From assembly GCA_910587705.1 (NCBI GenBank), contig CAJUMX010000011.1, forward strand, positions 44,065-108,064: DNA of 64,000 nucleotides, written 5' to 3'. This DNA comes from an uncultured Oscillibacter sp. GTDB lineage: Bacteria > Bacillota > Clostridia > Oscillospirales > Oscillospiraceae. The notes under the pieces were generated by a model. That model searched no databases. It was not told where the DNA came from and saw nothing but the letters and a program-made list of their open reading frames with translations. Shown here one piece after another: positions 7,769 through 15,735 of this stretch. Made by a program: the position numbers and the translations under genes. Positions within the stretch are counted from its first letter, which is position 1; every line of letters starts with the position of its first letter.

Positions 7769-8017
7769 ATGTCACCCTTAATGCAAACCATCTGCGACGA
7801 ACTTCGCGCCTGCGCTCTGGACCGCTACATAGACGGCTTCGAGCGGGACGCCTATGCCGCCGAGCTTGCCCAGCTCTACGGTGCGCTATCCGCCGCCCTG
7901 CCGGAGTGCTGTCAGACGCTTCTCCAGCAGTACATCCTTACCTTGAACGCCCGTGCCCTCATGGAGCAGGAGGCCATGTTCCAGGCCGCCTTTGCCGCCG
8001 CAAAAGAGCTCTCTTAG
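7769..8017 (+). CDS. 82-aa protein of unknown function under XRE control
   Basis: The product is a predicted all-helical, acidic 82-residue cytoplasmic protein without a signal or membrane segment. The pattern LYGALSAALPECCQTLLQQYILTLNA suggests two or three amphipathic helices; it may belong to a small clostridial family of unknown function (possibly DUF6809), which I could not verify. GGAGG lies upstream of the ATG, and a perfect sigma-A promoter with an inverted-repeat operator drives it. Its stop overlaps the convergent topA stop by 4 nt. The repressor/small-protein pair resembles a phage-derived or addiction-like regulatory pair, but toxicity is not implied by the sequence. Confidence 0.75.
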   Translation: MSPLMQTICDELRACALDRYIDGFERDAYAAELAQLYGALSAALPECCQTLLQQYILTLNARALMEQEAMFQAAFAAAKELS

Positions 8018-10413
8018 CCCTCCTCCGGCGTCTCGGCCTTCTTGGCGGTGGTTTTCTTGGCGGCGGGCTTCTTCGCCGTGGTTTTCTTGGCCGCAGCCGT
8101 TTTCGCCGTGGAGGCTTTCGTGGTTTTCGCCGCCGGTTTCTTGGCGGAGGCCGCTTTTGTGGTCTTGGCCGCTGTCTTTTTGGTCGCGGCCGCTTTGGTG
8201 GCCTTGGCTGCCGGTTTCTTTGCGGCGGACTTCTCCGGCGTTTCCTCCGCCGCGGGGGGCTCCTCCCCCTCCTTCCGGGCGGCGAAGCGGGGATAGCCCC
8301 GCTTATCCTCCGGCAGGAAGTTGGAGCACGCCGGGTTGATGCAGAAGGGCTTCCGGGCACCCTTGCCCGCCTTCTTGAACATGGTCTGCCCACAGACCGG
8401 ACAGTCGTCCTTCACCGGCACGTCCCAGGTCATGAAATCGCATTTGTCCGCCTCCACCTTGCTGGTGGTGTGCTCACAGCAGTAGTAGGTGTACTGCTTC
8501 CCGTTTTTCTTGCTCTTTCCCGTCCGCTTCATCAGCCGCCCGCCGCACTTGGGACAGCGGCCCGGCATCTCCACCACCAGGGGCATGGTAAAGCTACAAT
8601 CCGGGAAGCCGGGACAGGCCAGGAAGCGGCCGAACCGGCCCATTTTCACCACCAGGTTCCGCCCGCATTCGGGACACACTTCCGTGGACACCTCGTCGGG
8701 CACCTTGATGCGCACGCCCTCCAGGTCCTGCTCCGCCTGCTTGAGGTTCTTGTCGAAGTCCCCGTAGAAGTCCCGCAGGACCCCCTTCCAGGGGATGCTT
8801 CCCCCCTCCACGGAGTCCAGCTTCTCCTCCATGTGGGCGGTGAATTTCAAGTCGGCGATGTCGGTGAATTTATCCTTCATCAGCTCCGTCACCACCCGGC
8901 CCAGGTTGGTGATTTTTAAATACTTGCCCTCTTTTTCCACGTACATCCGGTCCAGAATGGTGGACACGGTGGGGGCGTAGGTGGAAGGCCGCCCGATGCC
9001 CTGCTCTTCCATGGCCCGGATGAGGGAGGCGTCGGTATACCGGGCGGGGGGCTGGGTGAAGTGCTGGCTGGGGGCAAAGCCCTTCAGCTCCAGGGCGTCT
9101 CCCTCCTGGAGCTCCGGCAGGGGGGATTCCTTCTCCTCCTTCTCCTCGTCCTTGCCCTCTTCATAAACGGCGGTGTAGCCCGCGAATTTCAGGCTGGAGG
9201 AGCTGGCCCGGAAGTCATGGCTCCTGGCCTCGATCTCCACGGACACGCTGTCGTACACGGCGTTGGACATCTGGCAGGCCACGAAGCGGCTCCAAATCAG
9301 GCGGTAGAGCCGGTACTGTTCCCCGGTGAGGTCGGCTTTCAAATCCTCCGGGGTCCAGCGGACGTTGCTGGGGCGGATGGCCTCGTGGGCGTCCTGGGCA
9401 TTGGCCTTGGCCTTATAGCGGTTGGTTTTGGCGTAGGCGTCTCCGTAGCGGCCCAGGATGAAGCTCTTGGCCTCCGCCAGGGCCTCCTCGGAAAGGCGCA
9501 GGGAGTCGGTACGCATATAGGTGATGAGGCCCACGGTGCCCTCTCCGGCGATGTCCACGCCCTCGTAGAGCTGCTGGGCGATGGCCATGGTCCGCCGGGG
9601 GGTCATGCTCAATTTTCGGGAGGCCTCCTGCTGCATGGTGGAGGTGGTGAAGGGGGGCGAGGGGCTGCGCTGTTTGTCGGTGCGCTTCACGCTTTTCACC
9701 GAGAAGGCGGCGTTTTCCGTCTCCCGGATCACCGCGTCCACCTCGGCCTGGCTTTTCAGCTCCGCCTTCTTCCCGTCCTTCCCGTGGTAGCGGGCGGCAA
9801 AGGGCTTGTGTCCGCCCAGGAGGTTCGCGTCCAAGGTCCAGTACTCCTCGGGCTCAAAGGCCTCGATTTCCCGTTCCCGGTCGTCCACCATCCGGGTGGC
9901 CACGGACTGAACCCGCCCAGCGGAGAGGCCCCGGCGGACCTTTTTCCACAGGAGGGGGCTCAACTCATAGCCCACCAGCCGGTCCAGGATGCGCCGGGCC
10001 TGCTGGGCGTCCACCAGATTCTGGTCGATGGCCCGGGGGGACTGGATGCTCTCCTGGACCACTTTTTTTGTGATTTCGTTGAAGGTCACCCGCCGGGTCT
10101 TTTCGTCCGACAGGTCCAGAAGGTGCTTTAAGTGCCAGGAGATGGCCTCCCCCTCCCGGTCCGGGTCGGTTGCCAGAAACACGGTGTCCGCCGCCTTGGC
10201 AGATTTTTTCAGGTCCTTGATGATATCTTCCTTGCCCTTGATGGGCTGGTAAACCGGCTCAAAATCCTGCTCCGGGTCCACGCCCAGCTTGCTCTTGGGC
10301 AAATCCCGCAGGTGGCCCATACAGGCCTTGACGGTGTACTCCTTCCCCAGATACTTTCCGATGGTCTTGGCCTTCGCCGGGGATTCCACGATGACCAAAT
10401 ACTGCTTTGCCAT
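8014..10413 (-). CDS. topA: DNA topoisomerase I
   Basis: This 799-residue type IA topoisomerase relaxes negative supercoils. The Toprim domain is at the N-terminus with DPDREGEA (83-90), and the catalytic tyrosine is Y299 in TYMRTDS. Three C-terminal four-cysteine zinc ribbons follow (CPECG, CPKCG and CPVCG starts, roughly residues 580-700). The last 70 or so residues are an unusual Lys/Ala/Thr-rich repeat tail (AKKPAAK/AKKTTAK units) resembling histone-H1-like tails, likely a flexible DNA-binding extension. It lies 48 nt after dprA, with GGAGGTAG before the ATG. The 3' end is tail-to-tail with the 82-aa gene with no terminator between. Confidence 0.97.
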   Translation of the reverse strand: MAKQYLVIVESPAKAKTIGKYLGKEYTVKACMGHLRDLPKSKLGVDPEQDFEPVYQPIKGKEDIIKDLKKSAKAADTVFLATDPDREGEAISWHLKHLLDLSDEKTRRVTFNEITKKVVQESIQSPRAIDQNLVDAQQARRILDRLVGYELSPLLWKKVRRGLSAGRVQSVATRMVDDREREIEAFEPEEYWTLDANLLGGHKPFAARYHGKDGKKAELKSQAEVDAVIRETENAAFSVKSVKRTDKQRSPSPPFTTSTMQQEASRKLSMTPRRTMAIAQQLYEGVDIAGEGTVGLITYMRTDSLRLSEEALAEAKSFILGRYGDAYAKTNRYKAKANAQDAHEAIRPSNVRWTPEDLKADLTGEQYRLYRLIWSRFVACQMSNAVYDSVSVEIEARSHDFRASSSSLKFAGYTAVYEEGKDEEKEEKESPLPELQEGDALELKGFAPSQHFTQPPARYTDASLIRAMEEQGIGRPSTYAPTVSTILDRMYVEKEGKYLKITNLGRVVTELMKDKFTDIADLKFTAHMEEKLDSVEGGSIPWKGVLRDFYGDFDKNLKQAEQDLEGVRIKVPDEVSTEVCPECGRNLVVKMGRFGRFLACPGFPDCSFTMPLVVEMPGRCPKCGGRLMKRTGKSKKNGKQYTYYCCEHTTSKVEADKCDFMTWDVPVKDDCPVCGQTMFKKAGKGARKPFCINPACSNFLPEDKRGYPRFAARKEGEEPPAAEETPEKSAAKKPAAKATKAAATKKTAAKTTKAASAKKPAAKTTKASTAKTAAAKKTTAKKPAAKKTTAKKAETPEEG

Positions 10414-10461
10414 AGCTACCTCCGTTGTTTCCCGCCCTGCGGGAGAGGGATGAAATTCGCG

Positions 10462-11670
10462 TTATTCCGCCAGCGTCACGGTGCGGGTGTACCGCTTGCC
10501 GTCGTGCTGGCTCACCATGCCGTCAATTTCCAGCATGGTCAAGGCCGACGAGACCCGCCGGGCGGGAATGCCGGTGCTTTGAATCAGGTCGTCCACCTGA
10601 ATGGGCTTCTCCAAATCCAGGATCCGCAAAAGGGCCATCTGGTCGTCGGTCAGGCCCGACTGGCTCACGGTCCGGGAGGCTGTCTTGGCCTCCGCCTGCT
10701 CTGGGGCGGCCTCCGGCCTCCGCCGGGGCTCCGGCGCGGCCCGCCGCCGGGTGGGCAGGGGCGTCCAGGACGGGAGGTCCTTGACCGGGCGCAGTTTGTC
10801 CGGGAAACGCTCCTGGAAATCCCGCAGGATGTCCCAGCCCTCCGCCGCCAGGCCCGCACCGTCCCGAATCAGGCGGTTGCAGCCCACGCTGTCTGGAGCG
10901 TCGATGGGACCGGGGACGGCATAGACCTCCCGGCCCTGCTCCAGGGCCAGACGGGCAGTGATCAGCGCGCCGCTGCGCTCCGGGGCCTCCACCACCAGCG
11001 CCGCTACGCTAAGGCCGGACATAATTCGGTTTCGGACGGGAAAGTGGGCTTTATCCGGCGGGGAGCCCGGCGGATATTCAGACAACAGCACCCCCGTGGC
11101 GGCCACGTCGGCGTACAGGTCCCCATTCTCCGGGGGATAGACGACATCCAGACCGCCGCCGGTCACACCCACGACGGTCCCTCCCGCCCGGAGGGCTCCC
11201 CGGGCGGCGGCAGAATCCACGCCTCGGGCCAGACCCGTCACCACCACCGCGCCGGAGGCCGCCAGCTCCCGGCCCAGCCGCTCTCCGCAGGCGGTTCCGT
11301 AGGGCGTACATTCCCGGGTGCCTACCACCGCAATGGCCGCTTCCTCGTCCATGACGGGCATATGGCCCCGGACATAGAGGGTCAAAGGCGGGTCGAAGAT
11401 GTTCCGCAGGCGATGGGGATACTCCGCGTCCTGAATGGTCAGGATGCGCTGTCCCAGCCGCTGGCAGTCCGCCAAAATGCGGTCGGCCTCGGAGAGGTCG
11501 TGGTTCAGGGCCAGCTCCGCCCGAGCCGGAGGCAGGTCCTCCGTCAGGAGCAGTTCCTCCCGGTCGGCAAAGAAGATATCCTCCGGCGAGCCGAAGTGCC
11601 GCAGAAGCGCCAGCCGCTCCGGGCCCTTCAAGCCCGGCAGCTCCGCCAGCCACACCCAGTATTTCAGCAT
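10462..11670 (-). CDS. dprA: DNA-processing protein DprA/Smf
   Basis: This 402-residue protein protects incoming single-stranded DNA and loads RecA during transformation. The Rossmann-like domain shows VVGTRECTPYG, GLARGVDSAAARGAL and HFPVRNRIMSGLS. An N-terminal SAM-like region covers residues 1-80 and a C-terminal winged-helix (DprA_WH) covers about 340-400, with a proline/arginine-rich linker near 305-335. AAGGAGG precedes the ATG at 11670. The dprA-topA order is common in Firmicutes. It shares the SLOG fold with YpsA at 2 kb. Confidence 0.97.
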   Translation of the reverse strand: MLKYWVWLAELPGLKGPERLALLRHFGSPEDIFFADREELLLTEDLPPARAELALNHDLSEADRILADCQRLGQRILTIQDAEYPHRLRNIFDPPLTLYVRGHMPVMDEEAAIAVVGTRECTPYGTACGERLGRELAASGAVVVTGLARGVDSAAARGALRAGGTVVGVTGGGLDVVYPPENGDLYADVAATGVLLSEYPPGSPPDKAHFPVRNRIMSGLSVAALVVEAPERSGALITARLALEQGREVYAVPGPIDAPDSVGCNRLIRDGAGLAAEGWDILRDFQERFPDKLRPVKDLPSWTPLPTRRRAAPEPRRRPEAAPEQAEAKTASRTVSQSGLTDDQMALLRILDLEKPIQVDDLIQSTGIPARRVSSALTMLEIDGMVSQHDGKRYTRTVTLAE

Positions 11671-11715
11671 GTCCCGCCCCTCCTTCTGCCCAGGGTCTTT
11701 GTTCCAAGGTCCTTT

Positions 11716-11744
11716 ATACTATATTAAATAAACCCAAAATGCAA
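11716..11744 (-). promoter_or_regulatory. dprA-topA promoter
   Basis: On the minus strand, TTGCAT (11739-11744) and TAGTAT (11716-11721) are 17 nt apart in an AT-rich patch. The interval runs up to the stop of the upstream methyltransferase gene. Confidence 0.65.
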
Positions 11745-11755
11745 GCGTCAATTTT

Positions 11756-12538
11756 TTAAATTTCTCCCCGGGCCGCCTCCCACAGCAGCACCGAGGCCGC
11801 CGAGGCGGCATTTAAAGACTCGCATCGGGGGTCCATGGGAATCCGAATCGTCCGGTCACAGACCGCCAGCACCGCCGCCGAGAGGCCCCGGCCCTCGCTG
11901 CCCACGGCCATGGCGCAGCGGCCCAGGTCCACCTCCCGCACGTCGGCGGTATCCTCTCGAAGGGCCGCGCCGTAGAGGGGCAGGTCCGCCGCCTTCAACA
12001 GGGCTGTCAGCTCCTCCAGCGTACAGCGGTGGAGGACGGAGCGGAAATGGACGCCCATCCCCGCCCGGACCGTTTTGGGATTATAGAGGTCCGCACAGCC
12101 GGGAAGCAGAATCACCGCGGCCCCGAAGGCATCCGCCGTGCGAAGGATGGTGCCCACGTTGCCGGGGTCCTGCACTCCGTCCAGCACCAGATACCGCATC
12201 CGCCCCCGAGCGTCCGGCTCCAGCCGCTCCGGCGGGCCGCCGCTGGGGAAACGGCAGGAAAAGACGACCCCCTGGGGGGTCTCCATGGGACTGACGGAGC
12301 GCATGACACTTTCGCTGACCTGGACTATCCGGGAAATGCGCTCTGCCAGCTCCCGGGGCAGCTCTGTCCCCTCTGTGTACAGCAGGGCCTGGATCGGCAC
12401 GCCCCACAGCGCCGCCTCCCGGAGGAGCTTGGGGCTGTCGCACAAAAATTCTCCCGTTTCCTCGCGGTAGGAACGGGAGGAGGCCAGCTTCCGCAGGTGG
12501 ACGCAGAGGGGATTCGTCTTGCTGGTAATCTGTTCCAT
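11756..12538 (-). CDS. TrmH/SpoU-family RNA 2'-O-methyltransferase
   Basis: This 260-residue SPOUT-class enzyme uses S-adenosylmethionine to methylate a ribose in rRNA or tRNA. The N-terminal substrate-binding domain (about 1-95) is of the L30e-like type. Motif 1 is DGVQDPGNVGTILRTADAFG, and motif 3 is IPMDPRCESLNAASAASVLLWE, which forms the knot that binds SAM. This architecture is typical of the Firmicute YsgA/RlmB-like group. The target nucleotide cannot be assigned. It has its own promoter and is not coupled to folC. Confidence 0.93.
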   Translation of the reverse strand: MEQITSKTNPLCVHLRKLASSRSYREETGEFLCDSPKLLREAALWGVPIQALLYTEGTELPRELAERISRIVQVSESVMRSVSPMETPQGVVFSCRFPSGGPPERLEPDARGRMRYLVLDGVQDPGNVGTILRTADAFGAAVILLPGCADLYNPKTVRAGMGVHFRSVLHRCTLEELTALLKAADLPLYGAALREDTADVREVDLGRCAMAVGSEGRGLSAAVLAVCDRTIRIPMDPRCESLNAASAASVLLWEAARGEI

Positions 12539-12622
12539 GGCAATCCGCCTCCTCTCCTGCCGCCCTGGGCATAGTGACGGAAATGACGGTCCGCCGCCGT
12601 GACAAAATGTAGATTCTTCCTT

Positions 12623-12651
12623 ATCATAAAGGTATCCGCCCGGCTTGTCAA
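12623..12651 (-). promoter_or_regulatory. Promoter of the TrmH-family gene
   Basis: Minus-strand TTGACA (12646-12651) and TATGAT (12623-12628) are 17 nt apart. The -35 box lies in the loop of a GC-rich hairpin (about 12636-12664) just after the folC stop, which may also hinder folC read-through. Confidence 0.8.
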
Positions 12652-12676
12652 GCCGCCGGGCGGTGTTTTCCCTTTT

Positions 12677-13948
12677 TTAGCGTCTTTTAAACCAGGCGGC
12701 GCGGACCTCGCCGCAGAGGTACAAGGAGCCCAGGGCGCAGACCGCTCCCGCTTCTCCCGCTGCCGCCAGGGCGGCGTTCAGCCCCTCTTCTACCGAAACG
12801 CAGGGCCGGGCTTCCACCCCGCGCTCCGCCAGAAGGGCGCACAGCGCCGCCGGGTCCATGGCCCGGGGGCTGTCGGGCCGGAGGACAAAGGCCCGCTCCG
12901 CCAGGGGGGCCAACAGGTCCAGCATCTCCCCGGCGTCCTTGTCCGCCAGGACGCCCAGGAGGAAGGTCAGTCGTTTCCCGGGAAAGAGGGCCCGCAGGCT
13001 CTCCGCTGTTGCGCACATGCCGTGGGCGTTGTGGGCGCCGTCCAGGAGGAAAACGGGGCGTTTCCCCAGGACCTCAAAGCGCCCCGGCCAGCGGACCGCC
13101 GCCAGTCCTTGGCGGACGGCCTCCTCCAGCACGCGCCACCCCTTCTCCCGCAGGATTTCCAGGGCCGTCAGGGCCAGGGCGGCGTTCTCCGCCTGATAGG
13201 CCCCCGCCAGGGGGATGGTCAGGTTCTCCCAGGGGGCGAAATCGAAAACCGCGCCCTCCAGGTCCAGCCGCTGGACCCGCAGCCGGGAGAGGTCCAGCTC
13301 CGTCAAGTCCGCCCCCTGCTCTTGGCAGGTCCGGCGAAACACCTCGTCCGCCTGGGGACACCCCCCCCGGCTGACCACGGTTCCACCCGGCTTGATGATC
13401 CCCGCCTTGGCGGCGGCGATATCCCGGAGGGTAGGGCCCAGAATGGCGGCGTGGTCCATGCCCATGGCAGTGAGGACCGCCAGCTCCGGGGTTTCGATGA
13501 CGTTGGAGGCGTCCAGGGCCCCTCCCAGGCCGGTCTCCAGGACCACGAGATCACAGTCCTGCTTTTGAAAGTGCAGGAAGGCGGCGGCGGTGATCAGCTC
13601 GAACTCCGTGGGATGCTCCGCCATGGCCTCCGCCGCAGGGCGGACCTGGTCCATCACTGCCCCAAGCTCACTGTCGCTGACTTCTTCCCCGTTCACCCGG
13701 ATGCGCTCATGAAAGCGTTCCAGATGGGGGGACGTGTTCAGCCCCACCCGATACCCCGCCGCTTCCAGCACGGAGGCAAGACAGGCGCAGACGCTGCCCT
13801 TGCCGTTGGTGCCCGCCGCGTGGATAAATTTCAGCCCCTTCTGGGGGTCCCCCAGGCGGCGCAGCAGCTCCCGGACGCGGCCCAGGCCCGGGGCATGGGC
13901 CTCCCAGCCGTGGGACCAGACGTAGGCTACGGCCTCTTCTCCCGTCAT
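12677..13948 (-). CDS. folC: Folylpolyglutamate synthase / dihydrofolate synthase
   Basis: This 423-residue ATP-dependent Mur-ligase-family enzyme adds glutamate to folates and may also make dihydrofolate. The P-loop AGTNGKGS lies at residues 45-52, followed by TSPHLERFHERIRVNG, the folate-binding loop. VLETGLGGALDASN and LLDGAHNAHGM are the central and C-terminal family motifs. It starts 13 nt after folT, so both genes share the THF-riboswitch leader; uptake and retention of folate are thereby co-regulated. Confidence 0.96.
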   Translation of the reverse strand: MTGEEAVAYVWSHGWEAHAPGLGRVRELLRRLGDPQKGLKFIHAAGTNGKGSVCACLASVLEAAGYRVGLNTSPHLERFHERIRVNGEEVSDSELGAVMDQVRPAAEAMAEHPTEFELITAAAFLHFQKQDCDLVVLETGLGGALDASNVIETPELAVLTAMGMDHAAILGPTLRDIAAAKAGIIKPGGTVVSRGGCPQADEVFRRTCQEQGADLTELDLSRLRVQRLDLEGAVFDFAPWENLTIPLAGAYQAENAALALTALEILREKGWRVLEEAVRQGLAAVRWPGRFEVLGKRPVFLLDGAHNAHGMCATAESLRALFPGKRLTFLLGVLADKDAGEMLDLLAPLAERAFVLRPDSPRAMDPAALCALLAERGVEARPCVSVEEGLNAALAAAGEAGAVCALGSLYLCGEVRAAWFKRR

Positions 13949-13961
13949 AAAGCCGCCTCCC

Positions 13962-14513
13962 TTACAGGCTGACCACGTTCCGCTGCCGGAGCGCCTTCAC
14001 CAGGGGAATTGCCAGGGAGGACATCACCACGGCGTTGATCATGCCCACGATGAGCCGCCAGACAAAATCCCCCAGAATCAGGCCCGGAAAATAGTACCCC
14101 ATCAACACGCTGTCCAGCCAGTTCACCAGGGTGTTTCCCAGGGTGGTGCAGACCGCCGCCACGATGCAAACAGCATAGCAAAGCATCCGCCGCTCCTCCA
14201 GCCGCTGGCCCCGGAGGGACAGCAGCGCAAGGGCCCCCAGGCCCACCACCAGGCCCCGGAGGGCCGGGGGGATTAGATACAGCACAGTGGTGTAGGTAAC
14301 GCCGTAGGTCAAAAGCTGTTTGAAAAATTCGCCCACCATGGCCACGATTACCGCGTCCACCGGGCCGAAGAGCAGGGCGGCCGCCACCACCGGCAGGGAG
14401 CCGAAGGAAATCCGCACATTCCCCACCTGCACCGCCGCATAGAGCGACAGGGGCAGGTACATGGCCGCCAGCAGAGCGGCGTAGCACATCCGTTTTACAT
14501 TTCTTTTGGGCAT
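13962..14513 (-). CDS. folT: Folate ECF transporter S component FolT
   Basis: This 184-residue membrane protein has about six hydrophobic helices and is the substrate-binding subunit of an energy-coupling-factor folate importer; the shared EcfAA'T module is not in this window. The N-terminal 'YAALLAAMYLPLSLYAAVQVG' and 'ISFGSLPVVAAALLFGPVDA' resemble FolT rather than other S components. The assignment is strengthened by the THF riboswitch immediately upstream and by folC immediately downstream. The ATG at 14513 was chosen because AGGAGG ends 8 nt upstream; the longer frame would run through the riboswitch. Confidence 0.92.
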   Translation of the reverse strand: MPKRNVKRMCYAALLAAMYLPLSLYAAVQVGNVRISFGSLPVVAAALLFGPVDAVIVAMVGEFFKQLLTYGVTYTTVLYLIPPALRGLVVGLGALALLSLRGQRLEERRMLCYAVCIVAAVCTTLGNTLVNWLDSVLMGYYFPGLILGDFVWRLIVGMINAVVMSSLAIPLVKALRQRNVVSL

Positions 14514-14520
14514 AACAAAA

Positions 14521-14559
14521 ACCTCCTCTAAAATTGCGGCAGCACGCCGCACAGAGGAA
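14521..14559 (-). promoter_or_regulatory. Expression platform: hairpin sequestering the folT ribosome-binding site
   Basis: On the minus strand CTTCCTCT (14552-14559) can pair with the folT ribosome-binding site AGAGGAGG (14522-14529), enclosing an inner GCGGC/GCCGC hairpin. This suggests translational control by the THF aptamer just upstream, although the inner hairpin followed by ATTTT could also act as a weak terminator. Confidence 0.6.
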
Positions 14560-14574
14560 GCCCGTTCCCATATG

Positions 14575-14675
14575 CGGCAGCGGGATGCGGGACGCGCACT
14601 GCGGAATTTCTTCCTTCGTCCAAAGAGCAACTCCCCGTCTCTCCGGCACTTTGACACGCGTGTCCCTACTCTGCC
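14575..14675 (-). ncRNA. THF (tetrahydrofolate) riboswitch aptamer
   Basis: Read on the minus strand, the RNA has in order the conserved THF-riboswitch elements: CAGAGTAGG at the 5' side of P1, CAAAGTGCCG, GGGGAGTTGC, GGACGAAGG and CGCATCCCGCTGCC closing P1. Spacing of about 100 nt and position before folT-folC match the class known in Firmicutes. It likely reduces FolT/FolC synthesis when reduced folates are abundant. Confidence 0.9.
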
Positions 14676-14708
14676 TTTGTCCTTCCGGCCTTGGCCGAGG
14701 ACGCCCTT

Positions 14709-14737
14709 ATCATATACCAGCTTCCGGCAAAATACAA
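14709..14737 (-). promoter_or_regulatory. folT-folC promoter
   Basis: Minus-strand TTGTAT (14732-14737) and TATGAT (14709-14714) are 17 nt apart, about 35 nt upstream of the THF aptamer. Confidence 0.8.
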
Positions 14738-14785
14738 GGCCCTTCGATAAATTCCATAAAAATCCAGGTCAACCTTGAAGGGCGA

Positions 14786-14818
14786 AAAAACGCCCCGGAC
14801 CTGAGTCCGGGGCGTTTT
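14786..14818 (-). terminator. Terminator of the rnf operon
   Basis: A 14-bp stem (14787-14800 with 14805-14818) with a 4-nt loop is followed on the minus strand by six Ts. It lies 17 nt after the rnfB stop. Confidence 0.93.
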
Positions 14819-14834
14819 CCAGCATCTTGAAGGG

Positions 14835-15722
14835 TTACTTTCCAGCGGGCTCCGCAGCTTTGGCTTCCGCCGCGGCCTTGGCCTTTTCGGCCTGAGCCTT
14901 CTTGATGGCCTTGTACTTTTCCTTCTCCTCGGCAGTTGCCACGGGAAGAATGGCGTCTCTAGGGCAGACCTTGGTGCAGAGCTTGCAGCCCACGCATTTG
15001 TCGTAGTCGATGATCGCTACGCCGTTTTCCACATGGATGGCGTCTTTTTTGCATTCCTTCTGGCACAAGCCACAGCCGATGCAGGAGGTGGAGCAGACAC
15101 TCATAGCCGCCTTACCCTTGTCCTGGTTGGCACAGCCCACGTGGACCTTCTTGGACACGGGGACGGAGGTAATCAGGTGCCGGGGGCAGGCGCTGGCACA
15201 AGCCATGCAGGCGGTGCACTTGTCCGGGTCCACCACGGCGGTGCCGCCGGGGCCGATGGACATGGCGCCGAACTGGCACGCGGCCACGCAGGAGCCGAAG
15301 CCCAGGCAGCCGAAAGCGCACTCCAGGGGGCCGCCCGCGACCTTCGTCGCGGAGATGCAGTCCTTGACGCCCACGTAGTCAAAGCGCTTTTTCGCGTTCA
15401 CGCCGCCGGTGCAGCGGACGAAAGCCACCTGCCGCTCGCCGGTGGGGGCCTCCATCCCCATGATCTTGGCAATGGCGGCAGCGTTTTCCGCCCCGGCGGG
15501 GGCGCAGGCGGTGACGGGGGCCTCCCCCGCCAGGATGGCGGCGGCGCAACCGCCGCAGCCGGGATAGCCGCAGCCGCCGCAGTTGGCGCCGGCCAGCAGG
15601 CCCAGAATCGCTTCCTCACGGGGGTCCTTCTTTACCTCGAAAATCTTGGAGGCCACGGCCAGGACCAGGCCGAAGATCGCACCCAGAACACCCAGGACGG
15701 CCACCGCAAATAAAATATTCAT
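14835..15722 (-). CDS. rnfB: Rnf complex subunit B (iron-sulfur protein)
   Basis: This 295-residue subunit passes electrons from reduced ferredoxin into the membrane Rnf complex. A single N-terminal membrane helix (about 2-26) is followed by a four-cysteine NCGGCGYPGCGGC cluster (near residue 47) and then several ferredoxin-type 4Fe-4S motifs (CTACMACASACP, CIGCGLCQKECKK, CVGCKLCTKVCP). The C-terminal 30 residues are a Lys/Ala/Glu-rich tail. It is last in rnfCDGEAB, the clostridial order. Confidence 0.97.
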   Translation of the reverse strand: MNILFAVAVLGVLGAIFGLVLAVASKIFEVKKDPREEAILGLLAGANCGGCGYPGCGGCAAAILAGEAPVTACAPAGAENAAAIAKIMGMEAPTGERQVAFVRCTGGVNAKKRFDYVGVKDCISATKVAGGPLECAFGCLGFGSCVAACQFGAMSIGPGGTAVVDPDKCTACMACASACPRHLITSVPVSKKVHVGCANQDKGKAAMSVCSTSCIGCGLCQKECKKDAIHVENGVAIIDYDKCVGCKLCTKVCPRDAILPVATAEEKEKYKAIKKAQAEKAKAAAEAKAAEPAGK

Positions 15723-15735
15723 CAGAACGCCCCCC

